A stretch of 64,000 nucleotides of DNA from Kribbella pittospori (GCF_004331465.1 NZ_SJKB01000012.1:1-64000); one strand, 5' to 3'. Shown: positions 16,733 through 24,906, numbered from the stretch's first letter. Notes: generated by a model not told the origin, from the sequence alone. Translations and numbers: made by a program.

Positions 16733-17707
16733 ATGACGTTGAGCCCCGCGGAAGCGGCCGAGCGGTCGGAACGGGTCGCACCGAAGCTGCGTGAGCACCT
16801 GCCGCTCACGCCGTTCGTCCGCTACGGCGCGTTCAGTGACGAGCTCGGCGCCGAGGTGCTGGTGAAGTCCGAGCACCTGCAGCGCACCGGCTCGTTCAAG
16901 GCACGCGGTTCGATGGCGAAGATCCTGACGCTCACCGACGAGCAGCGCCAGGCCGGTGTGGTGACCGCCTCGACCGGGAACCACGGACTCGGTGTCGGCA
17001 ACGCGCTCGCGACCCTCGGCGGGCACGGCATCGTCTACCTGCCGGAGAACGCGTCGCCGAGCAAAGTTGCCGCGCTACGCCGGCTCGGCCTGGAACTACG
17101 GGCCGAGGGCAACGATTCGGGCGTGCTCGAACCGAAGGCCCGGGCGTACGCGGACGAGCACGGCCTGACCTACGTGCCGCCGTACAACGACCCGGACATC
17201 ATCGCCGGGCAGGGCACGGTCGCGGTGGAGATCCTCGAGCAACTCGGCGGTGAACCGCTCGACGCGGTGGTGGTCGCGGTCGGTGGCGGCGGACTGATCA
17301 GCGGCGTCGCGTCGGTGCTCAAGAAGCACCTGCCCGGCATCCGCGTGTACGGCGCTTCGCCGGTCCGCGACGACGCGATGGCGGCGTCGGTCCGAGCCGG
17401 CGAGATCATCCAGGTTGACGCCCAGGACACGCTATCCGACGGTACGGCGGGCAGCGTCGAGCCGGGCAGCATCACGTTCGAGCTGTGCCGCGAACTGGTC
17501 GACGACTGGGTGCTGGTCAGTGAGGACGCGATCAGCGCGGCGCTGCGGATGGTGATCGACACCGAGCACCAGCTGATCGAAGGCTCCGCCGCGATGGCCT
17601 TCGCCGCCACCCGGGCCCGGCGTACCGAACTCGAGGGCAAGCGCGTCGCCGTGGTGTCCTGCGGCGGCAACATCTCCGCGTCCACGCTGGTGGCCGCGCT
17701 GGCCTGA
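16733..17707 (+). CDS. Threonine/serine dehydratase-like PLP enzyme (fold type II)
   Basis: A 324-residue enzyme of the tryptophan-synthase-beta fold. The PLP lysine is Lys56 in TGSFKARGS. STGNHG and the glycine loop VAVGGGGLISG bind substrate and phosphate. The catalytic domain is complete, but there is no C-terminal ACT domain, so feedback control like that of biosynthetic IlvA is absent. Relatives deaminate threonine or serine, 3-hydroxyaspartate, diaminopropionate or ectoine-derived diaminobutyrate. AAGGAG lies six bases upstream of the ATG. As last gene of an import operon, it more likely breaks down an amino acid released from the imported compound than serves isoleucine synthesis. Confidence 0.8.
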   Translation: MTLSPAEAAERSERVAPKLREHLPLTPFVRYGAFSDELGAEVLVKSEHLQRTGSFKARGSMAKILTLTDEQRQAGVVTASTGNHGLGVGNALATLGGHGIVYLPENASPSKVAALRRLGLELRAEGNDSGVLEPKARAYADEHGLTYVPPYNDPDIIAGQGTVAVEILEQLGGEPLDAVVVAVGGGGLISGVASVLKKHLPGIRVYGASPVRDDAMAASVRAGEIIQVDAQDTLSDGTAGSVEPGSITFELCRELVDDWVLVSEDAISAALRMVIDTEHQLIEGSAAMAFAATRARRTELEGKRVAVVSCGGNISASTLVAALA

Positions 17708-17721
17708 CCCTCCCCGCCGAT

Positions 17722-17755
17722 GCACCCGAGGTGACTCCCTGATCACCTCGGGTGC
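17722..17755 (+). terminator. Hairpin terminator after the ABC/PLP operon
   Basis: A 13-bp perfect stem (GCACCCGAGGTGA against TCACCTCGGGTGC) with an 8-base loop, 15 bp after the dehydratase stop. There is no U-run, as is common in actinomycetes. It separates this operon from the next promoter. Confidence 0.8.
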
Positions 17756-17802
17756 TTCGGCATGCCCGCGGCCGGGTGCAGCCCGACGGACGAGACGTTC
17801 CG

Positions 17803-17832
17803 TTGACACTCCCGGATCTGTGTAACTATCGT
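17803..17832 (+). promoter_or_regulatory. Promoter of the COG4280-like membrane gene pair
   Basis: Perfect TTGACA at 17803-17808 and TATCGT at 17827-17832, 18 bp apart. Confidence 0.6.
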
Positions 17833-17836
17833 TTCG

Positions 17837-17852
17837 TGCAACAGATGTTGCA
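17837..17852. promoter_or_regulatory. TGCAACA-GA-TGTTGCA operator
   Basis: A perfect dyad with 7-bp arms and a 2-bp centre, four bases after the -10, so it overlaps the expected transcription start. A 13/16 match occupies the same position before the VIT1-type gene (7277-7292). It looks like a repressor site. It somewhat resembles nickel-responsive Nur boxes (TTGCAA halves), but the spacing differs by one base. Confidence 0.6.
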
Positions 17853-17874
17853 ACTGACTGAGGGATGGTGAGAG

Positions 17875-18675
17875 ATGGACGCGGCAACGTGGGGGTTGAT
17901 CGTCGCGACGTTCGTCGCGTGTTTCGTGGAGATGGTGGAAGCCACCACGATCGTCATGGCGATGGGCTACACGCGGAGCTGGAAGTCGGCGCTGGTCGGT
18001 ACGTTCGCAGCGCTCGGTGCGCTCGCGGTGGTGACCGTGGCGGCCGGCTACGCGCTGGCGAACTGGCTGCCGGAGTCGGCGCTGCAGTTGGCGATCGGCG
18101 GCCTGCTGCTGATCTTCGGCCTGCAGTGGTTGCGCAAGGCGATCCTCAGATCGTCCGGGCGCAAGGCGGTCCACGACGAGGACGCGATCTACCGCGAAGA
18201 GGTCGAGGCGGCGAAGGCGGCCGGTGAGAGCAAGGGCGGCCTGGATCTGTTCGCCTTCATGGTCTCGTTCAAGGGCGTCTTCCTGGAGGGCATGGAGGTC
18301 GTGTTCATCGTGCTCACCTTCGGCCTGAACGCGGACAACATCCCCGGCGCCAGCCTGGGTGCGGCCGCGGCCGTGGTGATCGTGCTCGGCATCGCGATCG
18401 CGCTGCGCCGGCCGCTGTCGATGATCAACGAGAACCTGCTCAAGTACGGCGTCGGCCTGCTGCTCGCGTCGTTCGGGACCTACTGGGCGGTCGAGGGCAT
18501 CGGCATCTTCCGTGACGGCCGCGAGAGCCTCGACTGGCCGGGTCACGACCTGATGATCCTGGTCCTGCTGGCCGCCTGGCTGCTGCTCAGCCGGATCTTC
18601 GTGAGCGTACTGCGCAAGCCCGCCGTACCGGCGCCGGTCGTGGCCGGCGACATCCCTGTGGAGGTGAAGAAATGA
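17875..18675 (+). CDS. Polytopic membrane protein, COG4280-like, with paired ExxE motifs
   Basis: A 266-residue membrane protein with about seven hydrophobic segments. Two acidic motifs lie within membrane segments: CFVEMVEATT near residue 20 and FLEGMEVVF near residue 140, each preceded by a similar segment, suggesting an internal duplication. A charged cytoplasmic loop with DEDAIYREEVEAAKAAGE separates the halves. Such motifs occur in cation transporters (FTR1, UPF0016 and LysE-superfamily exporters), so a metal cation role is plausible but not shown. The next gene starts inside its stop codon. The operator shared with the VIT1-type gene supports a metal-related role. Confidence 0.6.
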   Translation: MDAATWGLIVATFVACFVEMVEATTIVMAMGYTRSWKSALVGTFAALGALAVVTVAAGYALANWLPESALQLAIGGLLLIFGLQWLRKAILRSSGRKAVHDEDAIYREEVEAAKAAGESKGGLDLFAFMVSFKGVFLEGMEVVFIVLTFGLNADNIPGASLGAAAAVVIVLGIAIALRRPLSMINENLLKYGVGLLLASFGTYWAVEGIGIFRDGRESLDWPGHDLMILVLLAAWLLLSRIFVSVLRKPAVPAPVVAGDIPVEVKK

Positions 18676-18890
18676 AGTTCCTGAAGGCCTTCGGCCAGTT
18701 CTGGTACGACTTCATCATCGGTGACGACTGGAAGATCGCGGTCGCTGTCGTGCTGTCGCTCGTCGTCCTGTTCGCGGCCATGACGGCCGGACTGTTCGGT
18801 GACACCGGCCTGACCCTGCTCGGCGGCGCACTGATCGTCGTCGCGTTCAGCATCAGCCTGGCCATCGACGTACGACCGAAGAAGCGCTGA
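18672..18890 (+). CDS. Small two-helix membrane protein
   Basis: A 72-residue protein with a short amphipathic N-terminus containing FYDF-like aromatics (QFWYDFIIGDDW), two hydrophobic segments (about 22-40 and 45-63) and a basic RPKKR tail, so the C-terminus is probably cytoplasmic. The ATGA overlap with the upstream membrane gene and the joint promoter suggest that the two proteins form a complex. No named family was recognised. Confidence 0.7.
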   Translation: MKFLKAFGQFWYDFIIGDDWKIAVAVVLSLVVLFAAMTAGLFGDTGLTLLGGALIVVAFSISLAIDVRPKKR

Positions 18891-18912
18891 AAACCCAAGC
18901 CCTGTTGACGAT

Positions 18913-18946
18913 CGGCCCCGGCCGCGCCTGTGCGCGACCGGGGCCG
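18913..18946 (+). terminator. GC-rich hairpin terminator
   Basis: A 9-bp stem CGGCCCCGG/CCGGGGCCG with an inner GCGC/GCGC helix, 22 bp after the small membrane gene. It ends the two-gene membrane operon. Confidence 0.75.
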
Positions 18947-18969
18947 TCGTACGTCCGAAAGCAGTGCTC

Positions 18970-18981
18970 TGTAGCAATCAC
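18970..18981. promoter_or_regulatory. TGTAGCAATCAC element upstream of tldD
   Basis: Exact 12-base copy of 11465-11476 in the C45 promoter, but the second half-site is degenerate here (CAAC instead of CTAC). It lies 30 bp upstream of the full dyad at 19001 and may be an auxiliary site. Confidence 0.45.
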
Positions 18982-19000
18982 AACACCTATTCAAAATCTC

Positions 19001-19014
19001 GTAGTATCTGCTAC
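19001..19014. promoter_or_regulatory. GTAG-N6-CTAC operator at the tldD promoter
   Basis: GTAG-TATCTG-CTAC continuing into GGTGAG. With a -10 of TACGGT (19012-19017) the overlap between dyad and -10 is identical to the C45 promoter. The -35 (TTCAAA, 18990-18995) is weak. Confidence 0.55.
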
Positions 19015-19062
19015 GGTGAGGCGAGGCGCCGATCCATCCGTCCCCGAACCGGAGGTCCGACC

Positions 19063-19101
19063 GTGACTCCTTCCCAACCTGAGCAGGTGAGCGTGCCGTG
19101 A
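19063..19101 (+). CDS. Possible 12-codon leader ORF before tldD
   Basis: GTG at 19063 is preceded by GGAGG at 19051-19055, the best ribosome-binding site in the region. It encodes MTPSQPEQVSVP and stops at 19099-19101, where TGATG overlaps the tldD ATG. This would load ribosomes for tldD by coupling. It is too short to judge by codon use. Confidence 0.35.
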   Translation: MTPSQPEQVSVP

Positions 19102-20552
19102 TGCGCGACACCGCCGAGACCGTGCTGGCGCTGCTGCCCGCGGACGTGCAGTACGGCGACATCCGGGTGGTCCGGCGCACCCACGAGCAGGTCCTCGTCG
19201 AGCTGGACGGTCCGGGCGAGGTCGGGTACGACGACTCGCTCGGCCTCGGGCTCCGGGTCCTGATCGGCGGCCAGTGGGGCTTCGCCGCCACCCACCGGCT
19301 GGACCCCCGCGGCCTCGACGCCGTGATCGCGCAGGCGGTCGGCCAGGCGCGGGCGACCGGCGGAGGCGGCCACGTGAACCTCGGTGAACCGGTGACGACC
19401 CGGGCCACCTGGTCGTCGCCGATGCGGATCGACCCCTTCGAGGTCCCGCTGAGCACCAAGCTCGACCTGCTGTCCGCCACCGTGAAGGAGGCGTCGACCG
19501 CGGGTCCGCTGGTCCAGCAGATCGAGGCCTCGATCGACTTGTACCGCGACGAGAAGGTGTTCGCGAACACCGACGGCGCCCTGATCGAGCAGACCCTGAC
19601 CGAGAGTGGCGGCGGCCTGATGGTGAACGCCGGCAACGGCGACGACCTGCAGCGCCGGTCCTTCCCGCAGGGCGTCCCGCGACAGATCCGCGGCCAGCGT
19701 GGCGACTTCGCCACCGCCGGCTGGGAGCACGTCGAGTCGCTCGGCCTGGTGGAGAACGCGGCCCGGGTCGCGTCCGAGGCGGTCGCGCTGCTGACCGCTC
19801 CGCAGTGCCCGGACGAGGTCACCACACTCATTGCTGGAGGCAACCAGTTGGCCATGGTGCTGCACGAGTGCGCCGGCCACCCGATGGAGGCCGACCGCGC
19901 GCTCGGCACCGAGGCCAGTCTGGCCGGCGGTACATACGCGACGCCCGAACGCCGGGGCAATTTCCGCTGGGGCTCGCCGATCGTCTCGGCGTACGCGGAC
20001 GCGACCATCCCCGGTGGCCTCGGCTCCTTCGGGTACGACGACGAGGGCGTGCCGGCGCAGCGCACCCAGTTGGTCAAGGACGGCATCTTCCTCGGCTACA
20101 TGTCCGGCCGGGAGTCCGCGGCGGCGCTTGGCGATCAGCCGACCGGAGCGTCCCGGGCCGACGGCTGGCAGCGGCTGCCGCTGGTGCGGATGACGAACAT
20201 CTGCCTGGAGCCGGGGGAGTCCTCGCTCGAGGAGATGATCGCGGGCACCAAGCGCGGCATCCTGGTCGACACCAACCGCGGCTTCTCGATCGATGACCAG
20301 CGGATGTCGTTCCGCTTCACCACCGAACTCGGCTGGGAGATCCGCGACGGCAAGCTCGGTCGGCTGCTGAAGAACTGCAGCTACCAGAGCGTGACCCCGG
20401 AGTTCTGGGCCGGACTCGACGCACTCGGCGGACCGGACGAGTGGAAGGTGCACGGCGTCCCGTCGTGCAACAAGGGCGAGCCGCTGCAGGTGGCTCATGT
20501 CGGTCACGGCACCGTGCCGGGACGTTTCCAGAACGTGCAGGTGGGACGATGA
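19101..20552 (+). CDS. tldD: TldD metalloprotease subunit
   Basis: A 483-residue member of the TldD/PmbA family. The zinc motif HECAGHPMEAD (His255 onward) corresponds to the HExxxH motif that only the TldD subunit has, and the end carries the glycine-rich family segments. With TldE it forms a heterodimeric cytosolic protease that degrades unfolded peptides, including modified peptide toxins. Its start overlaps a short leader ORF; a GTG at 19098 is an alternative. It is followed by tldE with ATGA overlap. The operator at 19001 links it to the RpiR-type regulator at 10418. Confidence 0.88.
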   Translation: MRDTAETVLALLPADVQYGDIRVVRRTHEQVLVELDGPGEVGYDDSLGLGLRVLIGGQWGFAATHRLDPRGLDAVIAQAVGQARATGGGGHVNLGEPVTTRATWSSPMRIDPFEVPLSTKLDLLSATVKEASTAGPLVQQIEASIDLYRDEKVFANTDGALIEQTLTESGGGLMVNAGNGDDLQRRSFPQGVPRQIRGQRGDFATAGWEHVESLGLVENAARVASEAVALLTAPQCPDEVTTLIAGGNQLAMVLHECAGHPMEADRALGTEASLAGGTYATPERRGNFRWGSPIVSAYADATIPGGLGSFGYDDEGVPAQRTQLVKDGIFLGYMSGRESAAALGDQPTGASRADGWQRLPLVRMTNICLEPGESSLEEMIAGTKRGILVDTNRGFSIDDQRMSFRFTTELGWEIRDGKLGRLLKNCSYQSVTPEFWAGLDALGGPDEWKVHGVPSCNKGEPLQVAHVGHGTVPGRFQNVQVGR

Positions 20553-21877
20553 GCATCGAGCGGACAGACATCGAGCAGGCCCTGGAGATCCTCGGCCCCG
20601 GCAGCCGGCTGGACGTGCTTGGCGAGAACGCCGACCTGCTCCGGTACGCCGAGTCCGAGATCACCGCACAACACAGCGAACGCAGGCTCCGCGTCCGGGT
20701 GAAGGTGAACCGGGACGGCCGGATCGCCGGTGGCACGCTGGAAACCCTCGACCCGGAAGCCGTGCGTGTCCTCGCCGATCGGCTGAACGCCGCCCTCGCC
20801 GAGCTCCCGCCGTCCGACTCGACGGACAGCGCGTCCGATCAGCCGGTAGCGGATGGTGAGCAGGTGCCGGTCGAGCCGGCGAAGTCCATTGTCGACTGCG
20901 ACCCCGCCGTACGGCATGAGTGGTTCAGCACCGTGCGCGACGGTCTGGATCCGGCCGCGCGCCTCGGCGGTGCGATCCGGTACGACGTACTGGACCGTGT
21001 CGTTGCCGACTCGACCGGGCTGTTCCGGTCCGAGACGTTGACCAAGGCATCGATCCAGGCGATCGCCAAGCAGGACGGGCAGTCCGCGAGCGTCAAACTG
21101 GTGCACCGCGATGCCGACCTGATCCCGGTCGGCGACATCCCCGGTCGGCTGCGTGAGGCGTTGCGCCCCTTGCCGGTGCGCGAGAAGTTCCAGGGCAGCT
21201 GCCGCGTGCTGCTCAAGCCGTCGGCAGTGAACACGCTGATCGCGACCTTCGGACTGTGGGCGCTAGGTGCGCAGCACTACGCGAGTGGGCGGTCGGTGCT
21301 GACCGGGCGGTTGGGCGAGCAGGTGGTGAGTGAGAACCTCACACTGGTCGACGATGCCACTGATGCATCCGGGCTGCTCAGCGGGTTCGATGCTGAGGGC
21401 AACGTTCGCCGCCGGACGCCGCTGATCGAGCGCGGGGTGCTGACCGGACTGGTATCTGACCGGCGGCGCGCTGGCCTGACCGGGGGAGTTCCGACTGGTC
21501 ACGCCGTACCGGATGGTTGGCGGTTCGGCGGTGACCCGGTTCCGTCACACCTACTCCTTGACGCCGGTGACGCGACCGAGGACGAGTTGCTTGCCGAGTG
21601 CGGTAGCGGACTGGTGGTGAACCGGCTCGACTACCTACGGGTGCTGCACCCGAAGCAGACCCTCGTCACCGGTACGACGCGAGACGCGACCTACTGGGCC
21701 GAGGACGGCAAGGTCGTCGCATGGCATCCGCAGTTGCGGTTCACCTTCCGCATGGACGAGGTGCTGAACGCCGTACTGGCTGTCGGCGCCGTCCGCGAGA
21801 TCGGCGACCAGACCTTCATGGACAGCGTGGTAACCCCGTCTCTGCTGATCGAGGCCGGACCGCTCGTCCTCACCTGA
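20549..21877 (+). CDS. tldE: TldE/PmbA-family protease partner
   Basis: A 442-residue TldD/PmbA-family protein without an HExxxH motif, as expected for the TldE subunit that builds the peptide channel around the TldD active site. Conserved features include YAESEITAQHSERRLRVRV near the start and the C-terminal region VLNAVLAVGAVREIGDQTFMD. A Ser/Asp-rich variable stretch lies near residues 90-110. It is translationally coupled to tldD, and the pair is probably functional as a unit. Confidence 0.82.
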   Translation: MSIERTDIEQALEILGPGSRLDVLGENADLLRYAESEITAQHSERRLRVRVKVNRDGRIAGGTLETLDPEAVRVLADRLNAALAELPPSDSTDSASDQPVADGEQVPVEPAKSIVDCDPAVRHEWFSTVRDGLDPAARLGGAIRYDVLDRVVADSTGLFRSETLTKASIQAIAKQDGQSASVKLVHRDADLIPVGDIPGRLREALRPLPVREKFQGSCRVLLKPSAVNTLIATFGLWALGAQHYASGRSVLTGRLGEQVVSENLTLVDDATDASGLLSGFDAEGNVRRRTPLIERGVLTGLVSDRRRAGLTGGVPTGHAVPDGWRFGGDPVPSHLLLDAGDATEDELLAECGSGLVVNRLDYLRVLHPKQTLVTGTTRDATYWAEDGKVVAWHPQLRFTFRMDEVLNAVLAVGAVREIGDQTFMDSVVTPSLLIEAGPLVLT

Positions 21878-21879
21878 TC

Positions 21880-21926
21880 CAGCAGCGCCCCGTGTGTGTA
21901 CGTGCTCAAACCGCGGGGCGCTGCTG
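21880..21926 (+). terminator. Hairpin terminator after tldE
   Basis: A 13-bp perfect stem (CAGCAGCGCCCCG against CGGGGCGCTGCTG) with a 21-base loop, beginning two bases after the tldE stop and ending 12 bases before the next Shine-Dalgarno. It probably attenuates rather than fully separates the next gene. Confidence 0.7.
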
Positions 21927-21946
21927 CTCCACCTCCTGGAGGCTTC

Positions 21947-22621
21947 ATGCCGACGGTGACCACGCTTCTGACCGGTCACTTACTGACCTCGAACCAGGGC
22001 AACCCGGCGTTCTGCTCGGTGCTTCTGGTCGAGGACGGAAACCAGCGCGTCCTGTTCGACTTCGGGCACGTCGGCCGTCGCCGGCACCTGCTCGAGGCGC
22101 TGGCGAACCGGGGCCTGGCGCCAGGCGACCTCGACCAGGTGGTGCTGTCGCACGCGCACTGGGACCACGCGCAGAACGTCGACCTCTTCGCCGGTGCGCA
22201 GGTCTTCGTCCATCCTGCCGAGCTGAACCATCTGCCCGACGCTCCGATCGTTCCGCGCTGGACGAAGGCGATGTTCGATGGTCTGGAGCTCCGCGAGGCG
22301 GTCGAAGGGCATCAGGTGATGCCGGGCGTCGAGATCGTGGAGCTGCCGGGGCACACTCCGGGCTCGATCGGGCTGTCGGTCTCCACCGCCGAAGGAACCG
22401 CCGTACTCGCGGCTGATGCGGTTCCGACTCTGGCCGTCCTCCGAGCCTGCCGGGCATCGGGCAGACCGTACGATCAAGAGCGCGCGGATGCTTCCGTCGA
22501 ACGCGTCGCGGCGCTGGCCGACATCGTGTACCCGGGTCATGATCAGGCGATCCGCGTCGACGAGAGCGGCGAGTTCTCCTACGCGGAGGAGCCGATGCCG
22601 TTGGAATTCAGGGTCCCGTGA
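21947..22621 (+). CDS. Metallo-beta-lactamase-fold hydrolase
   Basis: A 224-residue MBL-fold enzyme. The zinc motif SHAHWDH, the downstream His in LPGHTPGSIGL, the bridging Asp in LAADAVPT and the final His in YPGHDQA complete a binuclear site. The length and motifs fit small-molecule MBL hydrolases (lactonase or glyoxalase II-like) rather than beta-lactamases. GGAGG at 21938-21942 precedes the ATG. It overlaps the possible GTG start of the following fusion gene, so co-translation with it is likely. Substrate unknown. Confidence 0.8.
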   Translation: MPTVTTLLTGHLLTSNQGNPAFCSVLLVEDGNQRVLFDFGHVGRRRHLLEALANRGLAPGDLDQVVLSHAHWDHAQNVDLFAGAQVFVHPAELNHLPDAPIVPRWTKAMFDGLELREAVEGHQVMPGVEIVELPGHTPGSIGLSVSTAEGTAVLAADAVPTLAVLRACRASGRPYDQERADASVERVAALADIVYPGHDQAIRVDESGEFSYAEEPMPLEFRVP

Positions 22622-22635
22622 GCAGAGGAGTTGCC

Positions 22636-24897
22636 GTGGACACCATCCCCGAGCGGACGCCGAGCATGCTCGAGGATCCGCCTGAGCTCGACCTCGGTAC
22701 GGCGGCGCGACTGCTGCGGTCCGAGTACGGCCTCGACGCCGAGGTGACCGAGCTGCGCAGTGAGCGCGACCGGAACTTCCTCGCCGACGCCGACGGGCAG
22801 CGGCTCGTGGTCAAGGTGTCGAACTCCGGCGACGATCCGGAGCAGATCGCGATGGAGTGCGCGGCGATGGACCACGTCGCGGTGGTCGATCCCGGTCTGC
22901 CGATCCCGCGCGTGGTGCCCAGCATCGACGGCCGCGCGGTGGTGATGGTCGACGCCGCTGACGGCCGCAAGCATCAGGTCCGCGTGATGACGGTGATGCC
23001 TGGCCAGGTCGCCGATCTCGCCGCGCTGCCCGAGTGGTTCGCGGCCGACTTCGGGGCCGTGGCTGCTCGGCTGACCCGCGCGTTGCAGGGCTTCGGACAT
23101 CCAGCGGCGTACCGGCGGCTGGACTGGGATCCGCGGATCGTCACCAGCCTTCGCGCGTACGCCGATCGGCTGCCGGAGGAGCATCGCCGTGAACCGATGC
23201 TGAGACTGCTCGATCGCTTCGACGGACTCGATGCGGCGACGCGGGCGCTGCCCGGATCGGTGCTGCACGGCGACGTGACGTTGAGCAATGTGCTGATGCA
23301 GGACGGCGGCATCACGGGCGTGATCGACTTCGGCGACATGCACCACACCGCACGTGTCGCCGAGTTGGCGATCAGCCTGACCTCGTTGCTGCGGGAATCC
23401 AACGATCTGTGGGCGGACGCCGGCCGCTTCCTGGACGGGTATCAGCGAGTGCTTCCGCTCGAGCCGGCAGAGGTGGAGCTGATCGGTGAGCTGGTGCTCG
23501 CCCGGTCCGCAGCCAGCGTGCTCATCTCGGCTTGGCGTGCGCCGCTCTATCCGGCCAACGAGGAGTATCTGACCAGCTTGGTAGCAGGAAGCTGGCGGAT
23601 CCTCGACCTGTTGAGCGCTGTGGAGCCAGCCGAACTCGCGCAGCGCTTCCATCGCCTGTGCGGCACCTCGCGGGTCGCTTCCGCACAGGCCGCCGATCCC
23701 ACCTTGCAGGTGCGACGCGAGGCCGCGCTCGGCGGTGAGTTGTCGCCGCTGTTCTACCGGCAGCCGTTGCAGGTCGTGCGGGGTGAGGGCGCGTGGATCC
23801 ACACTGCCGACGGACGGCGGTATCTCGATGCCTACAACAACGTTCCCGTCGTCGGGCATGCGCATCCGGCCGTCGTACAGGCGCTTTCGCGGCAGGCCGC
23901 CGTACTGAATCTGAACTCGCGGTACCTGCATCCGAACGTGGTCGAGCTGGCGGAACGGTTGGTCGCGTCGATGCCTGCCGGGTTGGACACCTGTGTGTTC
24001 GCGAACTCGGGGAGCGAGGCGAACGACCTGGCCTGGAGGATGGCGCGAGTGGTGACCGGTCGTGACGGTGCGATCGTCGCGGATCTCTCGTACCACGGGG
24101 TCAGTGAGGCGACGGCGGCGTTCTCGACGAACACCTATCCGGCGTCTGCGCGGCCGGCCCATGTGGCTGTGTTCGAAGCGCCTCGGGATCCTGCGGATGA
24201 CGGAATGGCGGCTGCACAGCGAGTCCGGAGCGCGCGCGGTGAGCTGGGGCGGGCGGGCCACGACCTGGCGTTGCTTGCGGTGGACAGTGTGTTCAGTGGT
24301 GCGGGGATTCTGATGCCGGGGTCGTCGTTCATGCGGGGGTTGCAGGACGAGGCGCGGGCGTCCGGCGGGTTGTTCCTCGCCGACGAGGTGCAGGCCGGAT
24401 TCGGTCGCGGCGGGCAGAACCTGTGGCGGTTCCAGGACTTCGGGCTGACGCCGGACTTCGTCACGCTCGGCAAGCCGATGGGCAACGGGCATCCGGTCGC
24501 GGCGCTGATCACCCGGCGCGAGATCGCGGAGGCGTTCGTCGAGGTGGACGAGTACTTCAGCACCTTCGGGGGAAACCCGGTGTCATGCGTCGCCGCGCTG
24601 ACCGTGCTGGACGTGATCGAGCAGACCGGCCTGGTTGCTCGCTCCGGTGAAGTCGGTGCGCAGTTGCGGGCCGGGTTGGAGTCATTGGTGCCGGATCTGC
24701 CGGTGCGCGGGCAGGGGCTGATGGTCGGAGTGGAGATGCCGGGTGCCGGCGACTTCGCCGAGCGCTTGCGGGACAACGGCGTACTCGTCGGGACCACGGG
24801 GCCTGGCGGGGGAGTGCTGAAGATCCGGCCGCCGCTGATCTGGGAGTCGTCGCACGTGGAGGTATTCCTGTCGGCATTCGAGGCGGCGCTGCGTTAG
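22636..24897 (+). CDS. Kinase (APH type)-class III aminotransferase fusion
   Basis: A 753-residue fusion. The N-terminal part (about 1-330) is an APH/choline-kinase-type phosphotransferase with the catalytic loop LHGDVTLSNVLM and the metal motif VIDFGD. The C-terminal part (about 355-753) is a class III PLP enzyme with ANSGSEANDLA, the FLADEVQAGFGR loop and PLP Lys613 in TLGKPMGNGHP. In known relatives (hydroxylysine kinase/phospho-lyase, ethanolamine-phosphate phospho-lyase) the kinase makes a phospho-amine that the PLP domain eliminates. GTG at 22636 has GGAG five bases upstream; a GTG at 22618 is in frame. Probably a catabolic enzyme for a hydroxylated amino acid or amino alcohol. Confidence 0.82.
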   Translation: MDTIPERTPSMLEDPPELDLGTAARLLRSEYGLDAEVTELRSERDRNFLADADGQRLVVKVSNSGDDPEQIAMECAAMDHVAVVDPGLPIPRVVPSIDGRAVVMVDAADGRKHQVRVMTVMPGQVADLAALPEWFAADFGAVAARLTRALQGFGHPAAYRRLDWDPRIVTSLRAYADRLPEEHRREPMLRLLDRFDGLDAATRALPGSVLHGDVTLSNVLMQDGGITGVIDFGDMHHTARVAELAISLTSLLRESNDLWADAGRFLDGYQRVLPLEPAEVELIGELVLARSAASVLISAWRAPLYPANEEYLTSLVAGSWRILDLLSAVEPAELAQRFHRLCGTSRVASAQAADPTLQVRREAALGGELSPLFYRQPLQVVRGEGAWIHTADGRRYLDAYNNVPVVGHAHPAVVQALSRQAAVLNLNSRYLHPNVVELAERLVASMPAGLDTCVFANSGSEANDLAWRMARVVTGRDGAIVADLSYHGVSEATAAFSTNTYPASARPAHVAVFEAPRDPADDGMAAAQRVRSARGELGRAGHDLALLAVDSVFSGAGILMPGSSFMRGLQDEARASGGLFLADEVQAGFGRGGQNLWRFQDFGLTPDFVTLGKPMGNGHPVAALITRREIAEAFVEVDEYFSTFGGNPVSCVAALTVLDVIEQTGLVARSGEVGAQLRAGLESLVPDLPVRGQGLMVGVEMPGAGDFAERLRDNGVLVGTTGPGGGVLKIRPPLIWESSHVEVFLSAFEAALR

Positions 24898-24906
24898 CTT
24901 GGGCGG

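Noticed and set aside
17875..18675. FTR1/EfeU iron permease
   Set aside because: The motifs are ExxE without the REGLE context, and the length and segment pattern differ; only a general cation role is considered.
19101..21877. RiPP biosynthesis (microcin B17-like) cluster based on TldD/TldE
   Set aside because: No YcaO enzyme, dehydrogenase or precursor peptide was found nearby. The 85-residue acidic protein at 34928 is too distant to count.
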